A stretch of DNA of 64,000 bases, taken from assembly GCA_020744225.1 (NCBI GenBank), contig JAGMWG010000011.1:806001-870000 (forward strand), read 5' to 3'. A program made the translations under genes and the position numbers. Source of the DNA: Paraphoma chrysanthemicola. Lineage: Eukaryota; Ascomycota; Dothideomycetes; Pleosporales; Phaeosphaeriaceae. Positions 57,386 to 64,000 of this stretch are shown here, one piece after another. Each line of letters opens with the position of its first letter. The stretch's first letter is position 1. Under the pieces are notes generated by a model. The model did not search any database. It was not told where the DNA came from and worked only from the letters and a program-made list of their open reading frames with translations.

Positions 57386-59020
57386 ATGGAGGACGAGAAC
57401 ATCGTCAACTTCGTGAGCATCACGTCTTGCGATCCAGACAAGGCTGCCCAGTACCTCCGCCTGACGGACGGCAACTTCGAGCAGGCCATCCAGCTGTACT
57501 TCGACAGCCCAAACCTCGACTTCGGTCCTGCCGCAGCAGCCCCAGCACCCGCACAAAATGCTGCCTCCTCAGCGCGGAATCCCATCACCATCGATTCAGA
57601 CGACGAAATGTCTGACTTCGACCCAGCCGCACACGCATCCACCCCGCCAGCACGGCCAGCTCCACCCACAGAAGACGATGAGGCCATGGCCCGGCGATTG
57701 CAGGAAGAGATGTATGGAGGTGGGGGCGCCCCGGCACCAGAAGAAGTGCGCGCGCCTATCGGACGGACAACAGAGACTTTGCTCGGTCCAGGGTCAAACT
57801 GGGGCGCTGCCGACGAGGACGAGGACGTCGATGCTATGGTGCAGGAACAGCTAGCTCGCCGCCGTGCAGGTATGTCTCATAGCTCATGCATCTATTTTAG
57901 AGACCTCGATGAAACTGACTCAGATAATACAGGCCGCGCTGGCATCTTCAATCAACGCACGACCCAGAGCAACGTTTGGGACGCTTCCGCCGACTCCAGC
58001 GCACGGCGGCGCGAGCTCGCTACAGCGACCGGCGGTGCCTCGGAGCAGTCTTCTAAGATGAGCATGCTTGCAGAGCTCTTCCGACCGCCATTCGAGATTA
58101 TGTATCAGGGTCAGTGGGAAAAGGCACGAGACATGGGTAAAGAAGACGAGAAGTGGCTGCTGGTGAACATCCAGGACCCCGCCATCTTCGACTGCCAGCG
58201 CCTGAACCGAGACATATGGAAGAACGACGATATCAAGGCTACGGTCCGTGAAAACTTCATCTTCATGCAGTACGCCAAGGACGATCCGCGCGGACAGCAG
58301 TACATCAACTACTACTTCCACGCCCGCGATAGCTCTGATGCATATCCACATATTGCTATTGTAGATCCAAGAACGGGTGAGCAGGTCAAAGTCTGGTCAG
58401 GTCCACCAATACCCGAGCCTGTCGAGTTCCATGCTCAGCTGCACGAGTTCCTAGACCGCTATAGCCTGAATGTGAACGCAAAGAACCCCGTCGCGAAGCG
58501 GAAACCAGAGACCAAATCCAAGGATTTCGGCCGCATGACTGAGGAGGAGATGCTTGAGATGGCTCTCCAAAACAGCCTAGAAAATGGCAAAGGTCCCAAG
58601 GACGACGATCCAGATGCGCTCACAAAGTCCTTTGACAATATCAAGGGCAAGGCTCCTGCACAGCAAGCAGCACCTGAGCCAGAACCAGAGGCCGAGGAAG
58701 CCAACGGATCCTCAAACCCCGTGTTTGCCGCCATCTCCGCACACGCACCACATACCGAGCCCACCATTACAGATCCAAAGATCACCACCCGCATACAATT
58801 CCGAGGCCCATCTGGCCGACCCATCGTCCGGAGATTCAACCTCTCCGACCCTGTCCGCCGCGTGTACGAGTGGATCAAGTCTGACTCGCCTTGGGAGGGC
58901 AAAGAAGGCGCAGAGTTCGATCTCGCCTTCATGGGCAAGAATCTGCTCGATCATATCGACTCCACCGTTGAAGTAGCTGGACTCAAAGGCGCCAGCGTCA
59001 TGGTGGAGTTCACCGAGTAG
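57386..59020 (+). CDS. UBX5: UBX-domain Cdc48 cofactor, Ubx5/UBXN7 type
   Basis: Two exons, 57386-57869 and 57933-59020; 523 aa. The 63-nt intron (GTATGT..ATACAG) is in frame and stop-free, so retention would insert 21 residues. Seen in order: a UBA-like domain (residues 2-45, FVSITSCDPDKAAQYLRLTDGNFEQAIQ), an acidic linker, a UAS thioredoxin-like domain at about 200-320 (WLLVNIQDPAIFDCQRLNRDIWKN), a ubiquitin-interacting helix near 375 (TEEEMLEMALQNSL) and the C-terminal UBX domain (TRIQFRGPSGRPIVRRFNLSDPVRRVYEWI). This architecture is that of Ubx5/UBXN7, linking Cdc48/p97 to cullin ubiquitin ligases and ubiquitinated substrates. It is divergent from ECM29. Confidence 0.93.
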   Translation: MEDENIVNFVSITSCDPDKAAQYLRLTDGNFEQAIQLYFDSPNLDFGPAAAAPAPAQNAASSARNPITIDSDDEMSDFDPAAHASTPPARPAPPTEDDEAMARRLQEEMYGGGGAPAPEEVRAPIGRTTETLLGPGSNWGAADEDEDVDAMVQEQLARRRAGMSHSSCIYFRDLDETDSDNTGRAGIFNQRTTQSNVWDASADSSARRRELATATGGASEQSSKMSMLAELFRPPFEIMYQGQWEKARDMGKEDEKWLLVNIQDPAIFDCQRLNRDIWKNDDIKATVRENFIFMQYAKDDPRGQQYINYYFHARDSSDAYPHIAIVDPRTGEQVKVWSGPPIPEPVEFHAQLHEFLDRYSLNVNAKNPVAKRKPETKSKDFGRMTEEEMLEMALQNSLENGKGPKDDDPDALTKSFDNIKGKAPAQQAAPEPEPEAEEANGSSNPVFAAISAHAPHTEPTITDPKITTRIQFRGPSGRPIVRRFNLSDPVRRVYEWIKSDSPWEGKEGAEFDLAFMGKNLLDHIDSTVEVAGLKGASVMVEFTE

Positions 59021-59413
59021 TTTCGAAGCAGACATTCACAGGATTGGTAAATTCGCAATACGGCAGGGTGTACTTACGACATGACATGTAATTAGGGGGG
59101 ATACAAGATGCATTTTCCTTTCACGCTTCTCTAGAAAGTCGCGTAGATCTCTCTTCAGACCACCGAGGTGGGACAATACCCTAGCATTCTTTGGGATATG
59201 GAACCGGAGCAGATATGTTTTAGCTTAGCTTAGCTCAATGCAGGATTGAGATTGTGGAGACATCTGTGCATTCACCTTGACAGAGTAAATCAGCGGCAGA
59301 AAATGCTCAGGTCACGCGGGCAAAGTGATTTGGACTGAAACAGAAAACAATGCCTGATCAAGTGCTTGCTAGGAATACCGATAATAAGCCCCGCCTAACG
59401 ATTTATACTCTCT
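59021..59413. other. Convergent intergenic region, UBX5 / UBA-like gene
   Basis: 393 bp between two 3' ends. Contains three copies of a TTAGC unit at about 59219-59236. Nothing else. Confidence 0.35.
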
Positions 59414-62400
59414 TCACCTCCATGCCATGTTCCGTCTTCTTTTGCTCTGCTTCTTCTGACGTTTCCGTTCATTATGCGTTGGCTTAGCCTTATCATCTTC
59501 ACCGTTTGCGTCTTTACCATCACCTCCTTTCTCCTCTTTTGCGTCCTCGATACTACCAGCCTTCTCCTTTCTCTTGTTTGTCTCAAGACCAATTTCACTC
59601 ACATCCTCCGACTCCGCTTCCGCATCGATATCGCCCATTGACGTATCCGCCTTGTGGTCATGAGTATCATCCATATCGTCTGTCTCCCCTTCGGCATCGA
59701 TATCGCTCATCGACACATCCGCCTTCTCGTCTTGAATATCACTCATGTCCTCATCTTGGACCTCCTCTGCCCCCGCCTCTTCCCCTTCAGCAATTTCTTC
59801 ACCGCCCTCAAAGTCATCCATCTCTTCGTCCTCACCAGTCTCCAAACTCTCTTCAATAGCTTTCAAGCGTTGATTGACTTCACTCATCATGTCTTTGTCC
59901 TTGTTCTTGACTTGTTCTCCGCCCTGGTCGTCGCTGGCCCGTCGGCTTCCCTCCATGGTAGCAAACCCGCTGTCTTGTTTCTTCTCGCCTGCTTCGTTGT
60001 TCGCGACTTCGTTGATCCATGCTTGGCGGAATTGGTCAAGTGCGGAGATTTCTCTTGTTTCGGCAGATGTGTCAGTCTTTGGTTGTTGGGCCGGGGCTTT
60101 GGATTCGCTAGATTCGTCTGTCGATGTGGTAGGTTTGTTATCTTCTTTCTCAGTAGAAGTGAGGGGGTTGCGAGGCTTGTCCTTTTGCTCAGTACCACTA
60201 TCGACTTCCGTTGCCCCCTTCTCAGCATTATCAGCTGCGCTGGCGAACAACATATCGATTGCACGATCGATATCGCCATCGCACTGCCCCAACACCAGTT
60301 CGTTCTTCTCGTCATCTAGGAACCCCATCTCCCTTAAGAAAACCAGTTGAGCGTTATCTTGTACGAAGCGAACATGGCCCTTCATCGCTTTCGGCGGGTT
60401 GGATGCAGCATGCGGGGCTAGAAGGCTGAGAGCTTTGTCGAAGTCACCTCGAGCTGCGAACAGCGTTTCATAGTTGAGCTTTTCGTCCTTGCAACCCGCC
60501 AGCTTAAGCATTTCCAACTTGGACCCAAAATTCTCATGATCGAATTTGCCAGCGGTGCTCCTAGCGTCTCGTTTCGGGAATATTGGGACTGCTGGGCGTG
60601 GTCGTGGTCGTGACAAGCGACCTGTAGCACGCGCTGACTCTGGGGTTGGGGTACCTCCTCTAATATGAGAAACTTGGTTTTGCTCCGTTTGAGCTTCCTG
60701 CCCGCTCTGTGTGGATCCCCCTCGTGGCTTCTTCGCAGCACCCCTGCCGATGACATCCAGCGCAGTCTGGAAGGATGTTCTTTTTAAAGGGCTTGTGCTC
60801 CCCGGTCTGTGTGGCTCGGCCGACTCACGAACTCCCCCTACTTCACTGTCGGGCTCGGCATCCTTCGCTGCTCTGACAGCGTCTCCGGCTGATAGAAACT
60901 TGCTCTTTGCGTCATTGAGCATGAACTGTCCAGATGTCAATACTGCTCTCGCCGCTGCACGGGAGAAATCGGCATCCTTCGCGCTGGTCTTCTGTATCGC
61001 GTTGGCAACGCCAACGATGGACGATTTCAGCCGGATGCTTTCAAGCCTTTGCTGAGGAACATTTGACTGTGATAGTTGTGTCTGTACATCTCTTAAATCT
61101 TCCAATAGCTGAAAGAGTGCTGCAGTCTGCTCATCAGAAGGGTGAGCTTCGGCTGCCATGCTGTTATCGTCATGCCCTTTCAAGGGATTCTCTTCTACGG
61201 CTTTCGACAGAGCTTCTTGCGCTAAGTCGATGGAATCGGCCAAGCGCACTAGGATGAAGATTGACGAAACAATCTTACGGTGGTCATCTCTCACTCGTAC
61301 CCTCCCCAGCCATAGCTTTGCGTCGTCAATGTCTTTGCTTAGCAGTCCTCGACTGCCCAATCGTCCAGTGAAGTTTTTCTTTCTTAATTGAGCATCAAGG
61401 TCGATCAATTTGGCCAATTGTCGCTCTACAGTCGCGATGTCCTCCTCTGTTGGGTCTTCCGATCCTGTGCCACCACCAAGACTGTTCTGCGATATCAACA
61501 CGTCCAGTCGTTGTCGCGCGGCATCAAGCTCTCTGGCTTCTGCAGGATCGTCAAGACGGGGCTTACGCCGTAAGCCACTTGACCCGGCAGTGTTGTATCC
61601 GGATGAAGAAGAAGATTCCCTCATCACTGTATTCCGATACTCGTTTATGAAGCTTGTCGAGAAGTATGTGTCCCTCGGAAGCTCAAACATCTCCGGGAAT
61701 GATGGATCTAAGATGTTCTCGTTCATACCTGAGAGGGGCGAATCTGGCCAATCTTCAAAGTCATGCGTCTCGACGGCATTGTCCACTGCCTCGTAGTTGA
61801 AATGCATTGATAATGCGTGACTAATGTCCCAAGAACACTGCGCAAGCACTCGCCGCGATCTTCCCTCGTTCTGTGTTGTAAATTCCATGAATTGTTCCAG
61901 TGCGGCCCTTTGGCTAGCAGTCAGAGCCGTCGCATCAAGCGCAGGATGTACATCCGGATTCTTCGGGCCCGCTGATTTCTCGGCTTCGGTAGCCTCGAGT
62001 CTATGCAAACGCCTGGACAGTTGTACCAGATCTGAAGCAACATCGTCCAAGATTTTAATCGTCTCAGCAGGAGACTGCTTTTTGAACCTTGAATTCTTCG
62101 ACACTCCTGTGCTAGGACCGTCCGTATCCTCCCCGATTAGGGTCGGGGCCGCGATGACATCCTCTAGCCGTCGAACAAATCGTCTATGCTCCAGCTTCGT
62201 TCGTGTCTTTTTGTGAAGAGTCCAATTGCGTCCGTAAACCTCTTCAATGAGCTGCTCGACTTTGCCCTGTTCAACAGATGCCACACCAGCCTGGACCAAG
62301 GTATCAATCTTTCCTCGTATCCGATCGTACTCTGCTTCGTCTCCAGCTGCCATAGAGTCTTTCGCGAATATCTCCTCGGCAGTTTCTCCCGTCAACGAAG

Positions 62401-62461
62401 GCAATGACCCGGGACCAATGACCGAAAGCGCCTTTAGTTTTCCCCTCTTGTTCTCGCTCAT
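59414..62461 (-). CDS. Large UBA-like, acidic nuclear protein of unknown function
   Basis: Single frame, 1015 aa from the ATG at 62461 (MSENKRGKLKALS). The same frame stays open further upstream to a TAG at 62513, beyond which another gene runs in the same frame; a 48-nt intron could remove that stop and fuse both. Seen: helical N-terminal half with RRFVRRLEDVIAAPTL and SQRAALEQFMEFTTQNEGRSRRVLAQCSWDI; two UBA-like helical triplets near 650 (LEMLKLAGCKDEKLNYETLFAARGDFDKALSLL) and 735 (LVFLREMGFLDDEKNELVLGQCDGDIDRAIDML); an Asp/Glu-rich region with a 24-residue tandem repeat; and a basic end (RKRQKKQSKRRR) that looks like a nuclear signal. UBA-like domains suggest ubiquitin binding, in line with the neighbouring UBX5 and ECM29. 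No named family recognised. Confidence 0.75.
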   Translation of the reverse strand: MSENKRGKLKALSVIGPGSLPSLTGETAEEIFAKDSMAAGDEAEYDRIRGKIDTLVQAGVASVEQGKVEQLIEEVYGRNWTLHKKTRTKLEHRRFVRRLEDVIAAPTLIGEDTDGPSTGVSKNSRFKKQSPAETIKILDDVASDLVQLSRRLHRLEATEAEKSAGPKNPDVHPALDATALTASQRAALEQFMEFTTQNEGRSRRVLAQCSWDISHALSMHFNYEAVDNAVETHDFEDWPDSPLSGMNENILDPSFPEMFELPRDTYFSTSFINEYRNTVMRESSSSSGYNTAGSSGLRRKPRLDDPAEARELDAARQRLDVLISQNSLGGGTGSEDPTEEDIATVERQLAKLIDLDAQLRKKNFTGRLGSRGLLSKDIDDAKLWLGRVRVRDDHRKIVSSIFILVRLADSIDLAQEALSKAVEENPLKGHDDNSMAAEAHPSDEQTAALFQLLEDLRDVQTQLSQSNVPQQRLESIRLKSSIVGVANAIQKTSAKDADFSRAAARAVLTSGQFMLNDAKSKFLSAGDAVRAAKDAEPDSEVGGVRESAEPHRPGSTSPLKRTSFQTALDVIGRGAAKKPRGGSTQSGQEAQTEQNQVSHIRGGTPTPESARATGRLSRPRPRPAVPIFPKRDARSTAGKFDHENFGSKLEMLKLAGCKDEKLNYETLFAARGDFDKALSLLAPHAASNPPKAMKGHVRFVQDNAQLVFLREMGFLDDEKNELVLGQCDGDIDRAIDMLFASAADNAEKGATEVDSGTEQKDKPRNPLTSTEKEDNKPTTSTDESSESKAPAQQPKTDTSAETREISALDQFRQAWINEVANNEAGEKKQDSGFATMEGSRRASDDQGGEQVKNKDKDMMSEVNQRLKAIEESLETGEDEEMDDFEGGEEIAEGEEAGAEEVQDEDMSDIQDEKADVSMSDIDAEGETDDMDDTHDHKADTSMGDIDAEAESEDVSEIGLETNKRKEKAGSIEDAKEEKGGDGKDANGEDDKAKPTHNERKRQKKQSKRRRNMAWR
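59620..59764 (+). repeat. Two-copy 72-nt tandem repeat in the UBA-like gene
   Basis: Two adjacent imperfect copies of a 72-base unit encode the 24-residue acidic module seen as KADVSMSDIDAEGE and KADTSMGDIDAEAE. In frame, hence tolerated. Confidence 0.7.
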
Positions 62462-62512
62462 ATTCTTCTCCTCGAGGTGTCGCGCCTCCGTGGAAGTTGC
62501 CGATTGCACCTC

Positions 62513-63279
62513 CTAGTCGTCACCCGGCACTCCTTTAGGAGATGTCCTTAGTTTTTTCACCTCCTCCTCGTAGTCATCGCGGAACGCTCTCAGCTTGTGC
62601 GCATCGATTGTGAGTCTGCTCCAGAGTACCCGGCCGGTCTCAAAGAAGTATCGCCACTTCACTCCTTCTATGTGTGAAGTCATCCTGAAGACTTTACCGG
62701 CACCGTCTGCGAATGTCATTACTTCCGACAGTGCTGACGTGAGTTCTATAGTCTTGACTGGGCAGCCGAATATTGGTCCCGTGAAGCATTGTCGGCCAAA
62801 CGCGCCTTCCATCAGCTTGGTGATAAGCTCTTTGCCCTGAACATAGTAGATGAGGTCGCGATCATCGGCAAAGAATCGTGAGATGCGGACTACAGCTAGG
62901 CGTTGGTCGTTATCTGCCAAGATCGGCATGTTGTCCTCGAAGTGCGTGTTGGTGAATGGAAGCTCTTCAAATTCATCATCGATGGCACCCAATATGATAC
63001 AGTTCGAATCGGTAACACTGGTGTAGTGAGCACTATGCAGCAGGCAGACGGCATATATTGCCCTTACTGGAATGTTTGAATCTCGCAAACCTCGCATGCC
63101 TGTTCGTATGAACGTGCGACCAGCAGCGCCGAATGGTCCTCGAGGAATGCTCGCTCTTCTGACGAGGTTCGAGATGGGGACCGAGTCGTAGATTGGGACG
63201 GAGACTGAGATCGGAAAGGAGACGGAGAAAGAGATCGATTGCGAGCAAGAGCCTGCGATTGAGATGAAGACGTCATCAT
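62513..63279 (-). CDS. Unknown protein, possibly the 5' part of the UBA-like gene
   Basis: Two exons, 63279-63068 and 63017-62513; 238 aa. Start at the double ATG (MMTSSSQSQ); the open frame upstream starts without ATG. The 50-nt intron (GTAAGG..ACCAG) joins CEIQTFH to VTDSNCIILG. Seen: a 45-residue Ser/Arg/Pro-rich leader (SPSPFRSQSPSQSTTRSPSR), then a compact domain with strands IILGAIDDEFEELPF, LAVVRISRFFADDRDLIYYV, GCPVKTIELTSALSEVMTFA and VKWRYFFETGRVLW. No family recognised. It ends DDYEEEVKKLRT..GDD and TAG. The gap to the next start on the same strand is only 51 nt, too small for a terminator plus promoter, so it is probably part of the next gene or a bicistronic message. Confidence 0.65.
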
Positions 63280-63472
63280 AGCGCTATGCCGCGGGAACAG
63301 ATGCAAAATTGAATAATACTTCCCTGAAGATATGCAAAACAATGCGGTCCGTGTGGGATAAAGCGGCGTGGGCAGGATTGCAAGGTCGATAGCGTGTTAC
63401 GATCAATACAGAAGGGGCGCAGACGACCCTGCTCACTCCATCAAGCAAGTGCAACTTGAAAGTGTTGACACC

Positions 63473-64000
63473 TCAAAACTCTTTCATTATCATCTCATCG
63501 CCGATTCTCTGCGTGAAAGCTACAGTGCGACTTTTGATTCTCCATATCCCACTCGCACCTGGCACACCCTCCAGATCCCCGTCTTCTGCAGGAAGCAGAA
63601 CAAGTTCGTCCATGTATCGTCCATACGCAGAGAGCATCTTGCCTTCGTGAGGTCCTTGGCCGAAATGCACGCCTATGAAATGCGTTGTTGCATTTGCACC
63701 TTTGCCATTTTGGTGAAAGATGATAGACTGTGTGGTGAGGTTGTGGTGAGTTCGGATTGGTCCAAGGCTTGCACCACATGGTCAGCGTTGGACCTCAGTA
63801 AAATTATCTCCTGTATATATGCACTCACCGATTCTGTATTGCAGTTCCGATCGCCTCAACGCCCTTGAGACTTGAGTTGAAGGGATAGTCTGCAGCCGCC
63901 TCGGGCACGAAGACCTTCTCCAACAGCTGAAACGACTTGAGGTCGAGAGCCTCGCAGTAACGCGAGAGCACGTTCTTGATCGCTAGGTGATCTGCTGTAT
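63473..64000 (-). CDS. SnoaL-like (NTF2-fold) protein, 5' end outside the window
   Basis: The last two exons, 64000-63829 (continuing beyond the edge) and 63767-63473, joined by a 61-nt intron (GTGAGT..GCAAG) as QN-RLGPIRTHH. At least 154 residues visible. Seen: DHLAIKNVLSRYCEALDLKSFQLLEKVFVPEAAADYPF near the start, the usual first helices of SnoaL-like small alpha+beta barrels, then THHNLTTQSIIF, THFIGVHFG, LSAYGRYMDELVLL and a closing WRIKSRTVAFTQRIGDE strand pair. The fold serves polyketide cyclases, dehydratases and ring-hydroxylation subunits; many members only bind ligands. No biosynthetic neighbours are visible, so I give no reaction. Confidence 0.75.

Noticed and set aside
1..64000. 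Transposons, CRISPR arrays, rRNA, virus-derived genes, secondary-metabolite core enzymes
   Set aside because: No reverse transcriptase, transposase, integrase, capsid, PKS/NRPS or terpene-synthase motif was seen, and no long direct or inverted repeats.

Overview
This is nuclear DNA from a filamentous ascomycete (Pezizomycotina). I lean to Dothideomycetes, but the sequence alone does not settle the class. The reasons are split genes with many short introns (mostly 45-135 nt, GT..AG, CTAAC/CTGAC-like branch sites) and a set of typical fungal proteins: a Zn2Cys6 regulator, Set1, Mak11, Ecm29, Bet2, Ilm1, Gfa1, Rib4 and a GH3 beta-glucosidase with a PA14 insert. I saw no rRNA, tRNA, CRISPR array, intact transposon, virus-like element or secondary-metabolite core gene. 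Exon joins were worked out by eye from splice signals, reading phase and family motifs. All lengths quoted are for the spliced proteins.

Layout. 0-10 kb: MAK11 ribosome-biogenesis WD40 protein; a short-chain dehydrogenase divergent from a Zn2Cys6 regulator; a six-span membrane protein of unknown role; a two-exon unknown with a faint TLDc/Rtc5 look. 9.5-14 kb: a gene-poor, A+T-richer kilobase, a PLP-dependent serine/threonine dehydratase and RAM2 (protein farnesyl/geranylgeranyl transferase alpha). 14-22 kb: VHC1 (K-Cl cotransporter) and AVT3 (amino-acid exporter), two vacuolar transporters sharing one divergent promoter. 22-33 kb: an empty 1.9 kb, then GFA1 (first enzyme of the hexosamine/chitin pathway), RIB4 lumazine synthase and SET1 (H3K4 methyltransferase). 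33-42 kb: L-lactate dehydrogenase, membrane dipeptidase, ILM1, an intracellular-type GH3 beta-glucosidase and a FAR-17a/AIG1 membrane hydrolase. 42-51 kb: a U1/matrin-type zinc-finger protein, BET2 (Rab geranylgeranyl transferase beta) divergent from a RhoGAP, and a protein resembling the RapZ C-terminal domain. 51-64 kb: ECM29 (proteasome adaptor) divergent from UBX5 (Cdc48 cofactor), a large UBA-like acidic protein, an unknown protein directly upstream of it that may be the same gene, and a SnoaL-like protein cut by the right edge.

Most of the window is ordinary housekeeping sequence. The points worth most attention are: (1) at 62.5 kb, two genes in one reading frame separated by a single TAG and only 51 nt, which a 48-nt intron could join into one gene; (2) in-frame, stop-free short introns in several genes, so that retention would give a second isoform; (3) a fungal protein carrying the bacterial RapZ C-terminal motif without its kinase half; (4) divergent pairs with related functions (VHC1/AVT3, ECM29/UBX5). 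I found no convincing wholly new system.
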